Below, one piece after another: positions 36,223-52,986 of a stretch of DNA of 64,000 bases. Source of the DNA: Mesaphorura yosii (Eukaryota; Arthropoda; Collembola; Poduromorpha; Tullbergiidae); NCBI GenBank assembly GCA_009869945.1, contig WIXG01000305.1, positions 31,594 through 95,593 on the forward strand, written 5' to 3'. A program made the position numbers and the translations under genes. Numbering within the stretch: position 1 is the first letter of the stretch; every line of letters starts with the position of its first letter. A model generated the notes under the pieces. It made no database searches. It saw nothing but the letters and a program-made list of their open reading frames with translations, and was not told the DNA's origin.

Positions 36223-38638
36223 TCAATTTTCTGCCAATGTAAATTTGATATGAAGTCCGCCTTTAGGCCGCAGCACAATATCTGGTAAGAGCTTGATTTC
36301 CTCAAGTTTCTCCATCGGCTCAACCCAAAACTGCTGAAACACATTGGCCAGTACGACTTTCTCCTCCATCAACGCAAATTTTTGTCCTATCGCCAAGAAG
36401 TAAAGTGTTTCAATTCTGCTGCCACATGCGAATATGCTCAGACAATAATCTCAAAGATCACCTATGCAGTTTCTCGGTCCAGCGGAGAAAGGAATATACG
36501 AATACGGGTTTCTGCCGGTGGACTGGTCTTGGAAAAATCGTTCTGGGGCGTATTCGAGTGGATTTTCGAAGTATTTCGGATTTCTGTGCAGGAAGATTGG
36601 AGTCGCGACAACCTCAGTGCCCCGTGGCAGAATTATTCCATCGCCTATAAATCACAACGCCTGGAATAATTTGAGACACAAGTCAACGAGTCCCATGACG
36701 AGACGTACCCATGTCAAGATCTTGCGTAATATGACGACCAATGAAGGGCACGACCGGATAGAGGCGAAGGGCTTCTTTGATTGCACACTCGAGATAGTGC
36801 AACTTTGAAATGTCACCGTGTCGAAGTTGTCCGTCTGTTGTTTGACTGAAAACTTCGCCAACTTCTTTGCGCACCTTTCTCTGTTATGATTTGAGAATAT
36901 TACTTTAACGAGTCGCATTTCATCTCGTCGCCATTTAATTAATGTCGGCTAAGAACCTGGCACTCCGGATTGCAGGCCAACAGAAATATCGTAAAGCAAA
37001 TTGAACCCGACGTAGTGTCATGGCCCTGTACAGAATCACCGTGAAAATTTCTTCCACAAATGACAGGTCTCTCGTCTCTACTTAGCAAAACTTACTTCAA
37101 ACATGAAGGTATCTGTCTCTTCACGAATGTCCAAGTCGGATAAAATGGTGCCGTTCCCAGAAGAATCCAGCAACAAGTCCAGAAAGGCGAGCCTTTTTCC
37201 TATGAGCAATGCCATGCCCACATCACGGTTTGGAACGTAGGGTTTGTGGAGCCAAGACGTCGAAACGTAAGCTATTTGCCTTACTTGAGTTATAACTGAA
37301 AACATCATCGGACGTTTCCTGGTTTTCCGCCTGTGAACTGCCTAACTCCATTTTTGCAGCGTTCCGCTCCTCCTTTCGTCTCCGGATGACGCTTTCCGTA
37401 AACTCGTGCAGCACCTTCAAACATTTACGCTCGACGCGTTCCATCATTAGTAATTTCCACAAAATGGTGGGGTGGTACCAAGGCCGCGTTACGCGTTTAA
37501 TGAATAGCTCTGACAATCTGAAAGCCAAAGCGAGCGAAACTTTGAGACTTCAACTTCAAGGAGTAAAAGTATACAAACAGAATCCGCTTACTTCGCAATC
37601 GCTTTCACGTACTCCGACTGCGTATTTCTTTGAGCATTTACTTTCTCTCCCATCGCAGTCTCTACATTTGAGCCAAACATCAATATTTAGTGCGTATTTA
37701 CGACGGTTAAGCAAGCCACCCGATACAATTTACCGCAAATGATGTCCAGGGTGCACGCCGTGATTAGAGGGACAAGATTGACAACATTCTCTCCTTCCTG
37801 CTGCTTTTCCTGAAGTATTTCCACCAACACATGACTTTGCTCGGTGAATACATCGAAAAAGTCTTCAAGAATCTTAAAATGGAAAGCTGGAGTCAGTAGT
37901 TTACGTCTTTGCTGCCATTTTCGTCCTGTGGAGAAGTCAAGGCAGATTCACACGAATTTGCATCTGGAAATTCTGGCGTCATGCACTCATGCATGCCGAG
38001 ACGTACAAGATAAAAAGGGTACCTTTAGAAGTCAGAAGTCCCAATCCAAGCCAGTTTTCTGATTTGGACAAGTCATTAAGTTCAGCACGACATAATTAAT
38101 TGTCTTCTCTTTGGATGCATGCATCAATCTTACCTAAAAGCTTGTAGACGAAAGCCTTCTCGATGTGGATGGGCGACGATAGAATTTTCTGTTTAAAGGG
38201 AAGAATAGCCTTTATATCTCTGATAGGTTGCAATTAAACGTGTATAACTCCTTGTTGACCTCCAGACATAGCGCATTCGAGACAAAAACGTAGGGCTGAT
38301 TTCCCAGCCAGCCTCGTGTCACATCGCCGTGCGCGATCGTGAGATCTTGAAGGGTGTCGATTATTTCTGCAAGAAGTGACCATTTTGCAAATGCACGCAC
38401 CAAACAGAGGAATTCCTTTCAGAACACGAGGCACTCGCAACTTACTGTGGTTCGGCACAACCAATTCGAATGCATTTCCGACGATCGGGTAACGCTTCGG
38501 GCCGGGCAGTTTCTCAATCAGCGCCCACGTTCTTGGATCGATCCGCACAAACTTCCAGTACAGGTACGTCAGCACGAGAAGAAGAAGGCCGACTTTAATA
38601 GCTAGGGCAAAATTGTCTCGTAGATCAAGTAAGACCAT
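36223..38638 (-). CDS. Cytochrome P450, CYP4-like, 525 aa
   Basis: A haem monooxygenase of the endoplasmic reticulum. Twelve exons: 38638-38446, 38366-38260, 38188-38134, 38058-38023, 37925-37734, 37661-37592, 37517-37285, 37199-37096, 37025-36957, 36880-36709, 36644-36462 and 36386-36223; the sum is 525 codons plus stop. An N-terminal membrane anchor ([18 protein letters not shown]) is followed by the Pro-rich hinge [13 protein letters not shown]. The CYP4-type C-helix region reads [20 protein letters not shown]. The I-helix has [14 protein letters not shown], the K-helix ExxR is EALR, and the haem loop is [22 protein letters not shown]4 enzymes often hydroxylate fatty acids or process hydrocarbons and xenobiotics; the substrate here is unknown. 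It lies tail-to-tail with the gustatory receptor, about 210 bp apart. Confidence 0.94.
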
Positions 38639-41468
38639 TGTTGAGAGTTGTCAACGAATTCTAATCTTTGTACGGAAAATGAAGATGCGAAGTGTGAAGA
38701 TGCAGCAGAAATGTTTATACTCCAAAGCTCAGGTCATATCGTTCGTGGGGCAAAAGGTCATTTCCATCTCAGATTCTGTGTTGCAAAGCCCGCAAGAAAA
38801 TACACAAGCTTTGTCGTTGGCGTTGTTGAGTTCGAAGGGCAGAAGTTAGTTATGCTTTATTCATTTGCAAATAATCATCATTTTTAATTTAAACACTTCC
38901 ATCTGCTTACTACACAACTTTCGCCTTTTGCTATAATTTTAACTCTTTCTTACTATTTTTCATATTGCTTCTGCTTCATAATTTTCTCTGTCAGTGTGCT
39001 TCTGTCGCGTGTGCGCGTCAGCGTGTCTTCAGCAGCAAATTGAGTCGCCCATTTCGTGTGTTCCGTTGTACATTTGCCATTTGGATTTGGTTTTAATTTT
39101 AATCCATAACTAGCCGAGATAACAAATCGCACTACTCATAACAGTAACAGAATATCTTGCAAGTGCGGGATTACAAGAAACAATAACGTAACAACATTTC
39201 ATAGGCTACTCTTAAACGTGACATGAATTTTGCGCACAGAAATCAAAAGTATGACAAAATAAACAGACAATACCGACGATACAAAATGGAATGCATGGAG
39301 TGTAGTGCAAAGTCAAGTGCAGACTGTTCATTGCTATTCGACAACGATCACGACGTATTTTGGAGTCGAGCAAATGAAATAAAAGCAAATTATGCTGCTA
39401 AAACCGTTGTTAGTAAATAAAACACGACACACAAGCCAATCCTTCATTGTGGAATTTGGGTTTATTACTTTTGTGAGCAAATGATAAGAATACTAGTTTC
39501 AGCAATAATACAGCCCAAGAGTAACAGTAATTTGTGGCAAAGGGTCCGCTGGTTAACAAAAAGCATCCAAATTAAGTTACTTTTGCTAGTCCATTGCATC
39601 CATGCATTTCTCCATTGATGATTAATTACTACTTGCATTTTCAAGTTCAAACACACGGCAATATAAAAGATTAACAATTGCAACATAAGCATCAAAAGTA
39701 AAACTTAAATAACAATGGGTAAGTGACTCAATTCTTACAAAAGGCGAATCAAATAATAAATTCAACAAACAGTAAAGTTATTATCACAATTAATAAACTG
39801 ATATGACAAAGCACGACGCGAAATGTCTCCTTTGGATGTTAGTGTACAATGTAAGGTACATGTTTAAATATTCTTGGTTCTTTCGATTAGTAGGAAATTA
39901 GAGTGCCTGTCGACGGAAAAGAGCCTGCGTTAAAAACAAAGCAGTGCGGCAAAGGAATCCATTGCAAAAGTTTCAGTCCTTTTTTGCACTTATCCAAGAA
40001 GACAAGACTTTACTCAGCTATTTCATAAAATCCTGCTGTTACAATTGAGATGATAAGAAGCAAATTGAAATTTGCTTGCAAAGTCCACATCTTTTGAATC
40101 GTAATTTGTGATTTACCATTGGAAAGTCTCATTCTCTTGCAAAATCCGGCTGGCCTTCACTTCGCCCTGACTTGGCATTTACGTTTTAACTTAGTTTCTA
40201 GTTTCGTTCATGCTAATATTGTGGCCGCGGTCTATTTGGTAGAGGTGGCGGAGCGACATTGGCTCGTCTGGAAAAGAAATGATGAGAAACAACGTAAAAT
40301 TAATCATAATACAAAACAGAATACAAAGCATGTATAACTGAAAAAGAACATTTAAAGCAAGACACCACAACATTTAAAGCTAAGGCCAAATTAAAGCAAA
40401 GCATTTTCGTTTATTAATTAGCGGATTATGTTTTAGAGCGAAAGCCATTGCTTTAGTGCAACTATACGCAAAGATTTCTAGAATTCACTTGATCTTTGTG
40501 GGGTAAAGTTTCAGTCATGCTCGCAGGGCGGTGATGGTGATTTCCGGTTAGTTGAGAATGCAAAGATTTAATCGAGTGCGTACAACTACGGAAGTTCGCT
40601 CCCTGCCAATTTACTAAGAGAACTGATACATGATTGCAATACTTTACTACAGGAAATTAACATATAATTCGTAGACATTTATTATAGCTAGCTAACTAGT
40701 GGACAGATCTAGTTCGAGTAACTTCAAGTTTCAAAACTAGAGATTTTAAACTTCAAGATCTCAACAAACTAACCCAACCCGCCTTTGCCCGTTAAATACG
40801 TTCTTTTGCTCTAAACTGAAATCGAGACGGGTTTCTCGCAGTCGCTCCCAGTCGCCGCAGTTATAATTATGTGATTGACAAGACAAATGCTGGAATACTA
40901 CTCTGTTCTGTGTTATCCTAAGACTAACTTATTCAACATAGGAAATATTGCTGCAGCCATACCTTCACCTTCCCTATCTATTAAATAGTGTAGTAGGTAC
41001 CTTTCATCGTGTCGTACATATTTTAGTAACTTTCTTTTACCAAAGCATCTCACAATTGTCGAGGTAAAATTTGATACGCAAATCGAAATTCCAACAAGAT
41101 TCAAATAAGGTTAATGTATTAATGTCTTAATGTTAGAGATTACTAGAATAGTGCTAGAGAAATTTTCCCGCACGAGAGTAAGACTACAGTTATTCGTATG
41201 TTATTATTTTAATTCGTAAAACAACAGGTTAGATTTGTAATACTCAATACTGGATTACTACTGGAGTGCAAGTATTAATAATCAACTCGAGCCGAATTCT
41301 GTTAGCTTGAATTCCATTTAGTAATGCAAAGCATTAACGCTAACGCGTAGTAGTAATCATGGAGGCCCACGCATAACCACGACTCATGGTAGAATGTTGT
41401 AAGTAGAATTTCACTCCTTCACTTCTTCTTAGGTCTACAGATTTTTAAGGAATTCAAAAACGAGTTCT
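38639..41468. other. P450 upstream region and probable long 3' UTR of dynamin
   Basis: No coding exon found. An AATAAA on the minus strand at 39461-39466 could end the dynamin transcript, giving a 3' UTR of about 2 kb that is AT-rich and gene-free. The P450 promoter must lie just above 38638. The short frame at 39223-39420 (+) shows no recognisable feature. Confidence 0.4.
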
Positions 41469-45990
<4,522 letters not shown>

Positions 45991-48900
45991 TGCTCCTCAC
46001 TGCAGCTAACGCCGCTCTGTACGAGTTAAGGAAGTTGTGGGTTTCTACCGAGTGTAGTTGGTTACAGAATCGAGGTGTTTTCAAGACCAAATCTGAAACC
46101 AGAGGAGACAGGCACGTTTCTGAAAAGGGATTGCGATTGAGAAGTTGGGTTATCGTTAAACAATAGATCCCAGTCCACTTTATGAATTTCACTGAACAAC
46201 TTCATTGAAGATTCACAAAGAAGCGATTCTATTAACAGCCCATTAGACGGAAACAGAAACCAACACATGAAACACGATAACACAATTACGGAGTCAAGGC
46301 GCGACTGAAGGATTTCAATGGTGAAAGACAGACGTGCCCATAATATGCTTGTATCATTTCATTATGGACGCCTATAATTTGAACACGCGTACATACGGAA
46401 GGATGCTTGAGTTGGACTTGGCCTTGCAAAATATCGATTGAATTTGACCTACTCTGTATTCTGTATTCCTACATCGTGCCTGCTATCCCACCCAGTTTCT
46501 GACATGTTTGTATGGAGCTGAGCGTCTAAAGGACCTAAACCTACTTTCTCTATTTTCGCCCGCTAGAGCCAGAGCCAAAACTCGGAATGGCCCTCAAGCC
46601 TTTAACACATGCCATTTTTATGCCGTGCCCCTCACCGCGTTGAATTTACTAAAAGATATAGAATCTGAATTCAAATTGACCTTTGCCTTGCAAAAACGCT
46701 TTACGCAAGACAAGACGCGCTAGGCGCTAAACGCTACAGTGTTCTGAGAAGTATAAGTCCATTATAATATTCATACATCCCGTCCCGATCCGATTTGCTC
46801 AAACGACACAACTGCACAACACTTTTGGATTTTTATCTACAAATGCAAAGTTTACTCACGGAATTGAGCAACCCAAGAAATAATTTAGCGAAAGTAGCGT
46901 AACGTAGCTTTCGGAAGAACGATTAATTAAAGTGATTTGAATAGAAAATGAATGAATAAGCGAATGAATGAAATAACAAACGTAGTAACTTAGCCATGAC
47001 TGAAAGGGTGAAAGCTTAATTCCTCAATAATGGCCATAGAACGTCAACAGGTTATTTCGCAAGAATGATCCCCGAATTTCCTTAAATGATGCTGAAAGTT
47101 GAGATGAATTTAGCTTCTCAGAATTGCACGACACACGTCCGACGTTCAGACCACAGACTATCAACTGCAGTGCATCACCAATGGTTCACTGAATGAAACT
47201 TATGGCTATGGATGCGTTCATTATTATTAAATTGAATAAACTTACATAAAAGTCCTACTGTTTTGCGGTAGGACTTTTGCCCTGATCTCAATCAGTAGAT
47301 GTCAATAATAAATTACAACGTCAACGTTGGCTTTGTCATTCTGTGCTCTTTTCAATCAAATCCAACCCATCTAATATATGATTTCCATCCAAATGACCTC
47401 GGACGTAAAATGAATTGTACAAATGGTACACAAATCCTGACTGACTTTTACTAACTTCGACTACCATATATGATGAGTATTTCGAGTACTTCTAAGAAAC
47501 TTGGTTTCAGCTTGAACAGCCTTCCACTGTTCCACTTAAAACTAACATTATCTCTTAAGCACTAACCATGCTCTACCATCATTCACCACCATCGGTCAGT
47601 GTCAGTCGTATCTGTTTGGCCACCTACGACGCCAAGACTTCATCACATCGTAGGGTTCATTGCTACCGTTAAAACTGCTCGACATTTGTCTACATTATTG
47701 AGAGCGTAACAACGGTATCGCTAAATTGCCACGCCACGTCACATTCAGTTTCAGTTACTGGTAGCACAAGAACTTGAGCACATGACAAGTAAAATACGAG
47801 GCCTGAACAAAACAATGCAGTCACAGTCAAGTCAATCGATGGAATTGAAATACTAACTAACCAATTTAAACTGATGACGTAAACTTACGAGTTATGATTT
47901 GCGAAGACACTAATTCACATCCCAATCGGAATACGAATCCAAAAGTTGACGAGTAGGCGGTTTCACTGTATGGTTGAGGTTGACGGTTCCAATAGTTTGC
48001 TGTTTTGTTGTCCGGTTCTGCCCCTCCGTTTGACGTGACGTGACGGTTGGTTCACAAGCACAAGCACAATTTGCAGGTTTGGGGAAGGGTTTAGTAGAAT
48101 TGTGGATTTCTACTTCTAAGAAATAGCTGCTAAGAGAGAGTAGAATGTGAGTAACTGCTACAGGAATAGGGAGCACTTCCAATTAAGGTACCGAAAGATA
48201 AATAGTGCGATGCAACACAGGGATTGCTGGATGGATAAATTATGAAGATGATGAGTGAGTGACTATTTTATAATGACAATGAATGCAGTGACTAATTTTT
48301 AAAGTGAATGATGCTGTACCACATCCACATCCACTAATGTAAATGGTAAATGCAGTGTTCTTGTATTAACGATCAACCTCCCGTGCTGCTGCTGTGCTGT
48401 TGTACGAACGACCTTATGCACTGCCGCGTGTATATAAATAAAGGGTGTACTCGTTCACTTGACTTTTTGGGCTCTTTCTCTATCGTGCGCTCTGCCAGCG
48501 CCAGCGCCGTGCCTTGCTTGCCAATTGCCGTTGCCAATGCTTTCTTACATTTACTATCAACTTCGATTACTTTCTGTGCGCATTCGCTGTGGAATAGCAT
48601 TGACAACTCAAATGTACTCCTCTCAGCTCGAGCCGAGCCGCCGCCGTCACCGTCATAGTCAAAATCGTATTCTGTGGAGCGAGCCGCGAGCGCGCGTGAG
48701 CTTTTGCATGGCACGATGGTACCGAAGTCTAGTCAGTACTCCCATTTCCTTCGTTCCATTGCCATGCGACTCCGTGAGGGACAGAGTACGAGTCCATGAA
48801 TATTATGGCTGTAATTATGCGAATCTGTCAGTCAATAATTTGTTATGTAACCCGTATCATGTATCGTTCAACTATCACCTATCGCGTTAGCTGTACAATT

Positions 48901-50258
48901 GAGTCACAGTCACACCGTCGTCGCATCGCAGGTAAAGTAGGCCGGGACAGGACAGATTAATGGTTGAGTGTTTGGATCGATCGTACTTCACGGGTGATAC
49001 GGCACAGGCGCAAGTAAACACACCGCACGCCCGCCAGCATGAGTAATGATAATGATTCAGTTCATTCAAAATCAGAATAAGAGCCAGTACTAGCATTAAG
49101 GCCCACATGTACGATTATTGAATACCTCTCAATGACGATTGTCGATGACGATCGTCATTCGATCTTCTCGAGTTGTCGATCGGTGACAGCTCGTAGACAG
49201 ATTTATGCTCTGGTGAAAGTAAGAAATCATATAGCATAAGATTGACAATCCAGGGATTTATTCAAAATTTTGCCACCTGCGGATCCGAGTGTCAAGAGTA
49301 GATCTCTTCCACGGGAAAGCCGCTGAGATGACATGCCATGTTTCCCAGAAACTGTCGTTTGCCTTCTGAGCAGTCAGATAAAAATAACTGGATGCTGTTA
49401 TGCTGTTCGTGAATTCACTGTCAATTAATTGTACGCTGCGTCAGCATATGTTGCGGTGACGAATTACTCGTGAATACCATTTATCCCAATTACGCCACGC
49501 TGCTTGGAAACGCATCAGGCCATCAAGTCCCAATGACGCATGTTGCGCGATGATTTCAGTTGGAGAATGCAAAATGTCGAAGGAGAAAGCCAGCCGCTGC
49601 ACAAGTGGCAAGCGTTTTAGCAATCGAAGCTTTAGAAGACAAGACACGTGCGTTATGCACGTTACGCGTGTAATGCTGGATTGGGGTACTTTGAGAATCT
49701 TCGAAGGTGCTGTGTGCTTGAGTATTGATTGCTGGAGTTCCCGGAAATCTTCCGCAATAATATCTACCTTCCTTTCTGACGAAAACGTGCCAGTTTATTC
49801 ATGCAAAAATATAAGGCAGAGAACAACGTGATGAGCCTGAATTGAATTCATTCATAAGATCAATAGTTTACAGTTTACATTTTACATTGTACATGGTGGG
49901 AGATCCGAAGACGTTTCGTCATGAGTCATGAGAGTCGATGAGAATTTGCAATGGATTTTTTGTACTAAACTAGTTTCTAGATTTAAAATATTTACAAATC
50001 CTATTTCTTGCTTTGAAGTACGAATCAGCGAATCTTGTTACAACTTGTAATGGACAAATGGACTTGAGAAAGGAAACTAGGAAACTACGTATCGTGACAA
50101 GCACCTGTTCAACAATCTGAAGGTAGATTTTGTTTTCTTGCATTTGAGATCTCAGTCCTTAGAATTGTTAGAATCTGCAAAGTCTATCCTTTCTACTTCC
50201 GAGTACCTTAAGTACAGTAACTACAAACTCAAAGTACAGGCTTCTGATTTTGCGCGTC
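45991..50258. other. Region upstream of dynamin; likely promoter, 5' UTR and intergenic DNA
   Basis: About 4.3 kb with no supported coding exon. Frames at 48373-48714 (-) and 48459-48890 (+) overlap each other and show only low-complexity composition. It includes a perfect 11 bp stem at 47248-47278 and a 9 bp inverted repeat at 49131-49159. Part may be 5' UTR introns of dynamin or 3' UTR of the DGCR2-like gene. Confidence 0.4.
47248..47278. repeat. Perfect 11 bp hairpin
   Basis: AAAAGTCCTAC at 47248-47258 pairs exactly with GTAGGACTTTT at 47268-47278, leaving a 9-base loop. Function unknown. Confidence 0.6.
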
Positions 50259-51937
50259 TTAAGGAAAATTTGATGAACTCGACGAGGAGGATGGTGTGTT
50301 GTCCCTATGATCTATTGGCGTAATCGAAGGAGACAACGACACGGTTGAGCTAGAAGAACTAGAGTCGTCAACATTTACACTCAGTTGCAGACTAAAGCGT
50401 TGCCGGTTCCTTCGAAAGTAATTGTTGTTGCTTCCGTCCAGTACCAAGCCAAATTCCCGCATTTCGTCAAACGTCGGCCTTCTGGGCAGTGTCAAGCTGT
50501 GGCGGAAGCAGTCTCGTCCTCTCACGAAAGCGACGGTGTCGTACGGCGGCAGCGCCGCATCGTTTATTGGTGCAGCAGTTTGTGTAGCGTCACCCAAGGC
50601 CGCCACGGCGAGAGTGGACGGCGGAGACGGTCTGCTTGGCCCAGCGGTTGGCTGGCGTTGGTCGCTGGTCGCCCCTGCTGAACTCATGTCTACGTTGCTT
50701 CCGACAGGTTCTTGAGGCGGTGCGCTTGGCTCAGCGTTCGCTGCTGACGCCGATGCTGATGTCGACGTCAGTTGAAGCTGATTAATGTTTTCATTTGTTA
50801 AGATGGTCGTGTTCACCCTGTTGTTGTCGTTAATTGTGAGAAACGAGTTTGGTACGCCCGTCGTCGCAATGGCCTCTTCATAAGGTGGCGGAGCTTCTCC
50901 TCTAAAATAGCGATTAGCGAAACATTAAATTAAGATTAAATACTAGTTTAGCACTGGGCGTGAAAATGAATCTGGCCTGGGCATACCTTGGCGGGAAATA
51001 GGAAGATGGACGCTTCCACCATGCCAAATACTGCGGAGGAAAGTAGTCCGAATTTGAATGCGGCGAACGATCAAAATCATACATGGAAAAATCCAGACTT
51101 CTTGTGTCATCGCACTCGTCACACATTTGGCCAGCGCGTCGTGCCGCAGCGGCAGAGTTTCTTCGACCTACAAACAACAGTCAATTAGCTTCCAACCCCG
51201 TGAACAGTATATCTCGGAGTGCCAACCTTGCATTTCTCGATTTCTCAAACGACGGACTAGGAAAAACAAAAGTGAGAGCGACAACATCGCGGTGATCGAG
51301 GCAATGACGACTTTTGGAATCACATCGGACATGTCGATTGTTCCAAAGTCGCCAAATGGTCCCCCAGTTGTAACGACTCCAAAGCCCTTGCCCTTCTTTA
51401 GGGAGTCGTCGAGACAAATGAAGTCACAGCAGGAATTTCCAACCCGAAATGATTTGCAGTCCTGCAAGCGTATTAATCGTATTAACGTTAATTGTCATCA
51501 TCAAAAGTAAGATTATCAAAGTCCAGGCAGGTCATTGCGTCAGAAAGCTTACTTGTGGTGGGGAGCATAGCACAGCTTTGCACCATTTTGGACCTGCCGT
51601 TTACAAAATTTTCATTTTGCAATTTAATGTACTGTGATGTGATGATAGTTGTGTACATGCACTCACCTCCTTCGTCGCACACGCAGAGTGTGCACTGATC
51701 GGGCCCCGGCACAAAATGAACGCCTAATTAAAAATCTAATTAGCATCAATCCAAGCTAGCTGCAATTTTTAATGAAGTGGACTTGCCTTGCGGAATATTT
51801 CGTCCATTTAAGTCTTGACACTGATTTGCAACACCGAATCCAGTGCCAATTCCATTCTTGTTGCCGTTTGGAACTGAACCATGCGAAATGAACGTCGCGT
51901 TTTCCAGCGTGGGAGCTGAAAATACTCCCAGCGACAT
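50259..51937 (-). CDS. DGCR2/IDD-like single-pass membrane protein, about 435 aa
   Basis: Six exons: 51937-51787, 51723-51667, 51593-51553, 51461-51227, 51167-50987 and 50901-50259. The extracellular part has a VWFC-type cysteine module (CTLCVCDEGG, then CKAVLCSPPQDC and NSCCDFICLDD). A transmembrane helix follows (VVIASITAMLSLSLLFFLV), then RRLRNRE. The CCxFxCLD, helix and RRLR order and the cytoplasmic APPPYEEA motif match vertebrate DGCR2/IDD. PPPY-type motifs are known ligands of WW-domain proteins. The cytoplasmic tail is long, Ser/Pro-rich, and ends in polyserine. The first intron uses a GC donor (AAG|GCAAGT). Vertebrate DGCR2 has an LDL-receptor A module and a C-type lectin domain upstream; neither is seen here. 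I took ATG 51937 because it is in frame, but no signal peptide follows, so an upstream exon is possible. Confidence 0.82.
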
Positions 51938-52986
51938 TTCTCTGGTTATGGTGGCATATTAGGCGAATCACGAGCGTTAATTAATTGTCGCATCGGTGTC
52001 GAATTAATATCATAAGGATCGTTATATTTTATAATTTTGTGAATGCAACTTTCGCTTCAGCACAGCGCTGCTGCAAAGAGTGCGGCTTCCGCATTGCAAC
52101 GAAGAACTGTGGTTTGTGGCCTTACGTCCTGCGCTGCTTGGCGAGAGCCAGACGGCAGATCGATGAATCGAATTAACTCGCCAGCGTACATTCTTGTTGC
52201 TCTTAAAGTACACTGCTGTATTGCGGCTGCGACTGCATAGAAAATAGAAATAGAAAACCCGGCGAGAGAATTTCAGAACGAAGTCTGAGCATCGGCAGAG
52301 TTTCAGCTTAATTTTGTTAATGGTCACATCTTTTGCTCTTTATTCTATTCATTTAGCTCAAAGACAAACCAAGTTTTCTCTCACATACAGAAAATTTTCT
52401 TTTTAGAGCATAATTTTTAAAAATACACAGCAATACGTATATCATGGCAGATCCCTGATAAGTGATAATTCTGGTACATTTTAGCATGCAGAAAAATCAT
52501 TATCCTTAAGTCTTGTTTAAACATCATTGTTCCGTTCTTAATACGACGGCTTATAAATCATTAAGTATCCTTCTCTGCAAACAGTCCAAACACAGTCAAA
52601 CGCTTAAAGTCTGTCCAGCAATACAAATACATAATGTCCATGTTCTTTTTTTATAAATTTTTAGAATTTTAGTAACGTTGTGTTAAATTTTTACACAGTA
52701 CAACAAATAGAATAGAACTTTATATATCATTTACCTCTTAAATACGCATTTTCTCTTAAACTCTCTTTACCATATTTATGATGTAAATGTATACATGTAA
52801 CTAAATGTGAATAACGACACATTTCTATTTCTATTTCCACAAAACTTAGTCAGAAATGATCTCAACGGAAAAGGATAAAGGGAAACTCAATTAATTGACA
52901 GTTAAGATATAGTAACACGTTCTGGGAATAGCATTAGGAAAACCAAGAAAATAATGTCAGACCAGGTAGTAGGAAGGTATCACTCT
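51938..52986 (-). other. Probable importin-7 3' UTR and upstream region of the DGCR2-like gene
   Basis: About 1 kb. The part from about 52340 to 52980 is strongly AT-rich, with an AATAAA on the minus strand near 52336, as expected for an importin-7 3' UTR of some 650 bases. No further DGCR2 exon was recognised. Confidence 0.4.

Noticed and set aside
48373..48890. Overlapping open frames on both strands with Ser/Ala/Arg bias
   Set aside because: They look like mirror images of the same biased composition; no domain visible.
49131..49159. 9 bp inverted repeat AATGACGAT / ATCGTCATT
   Set aside because: Too short to distinguish from chance.
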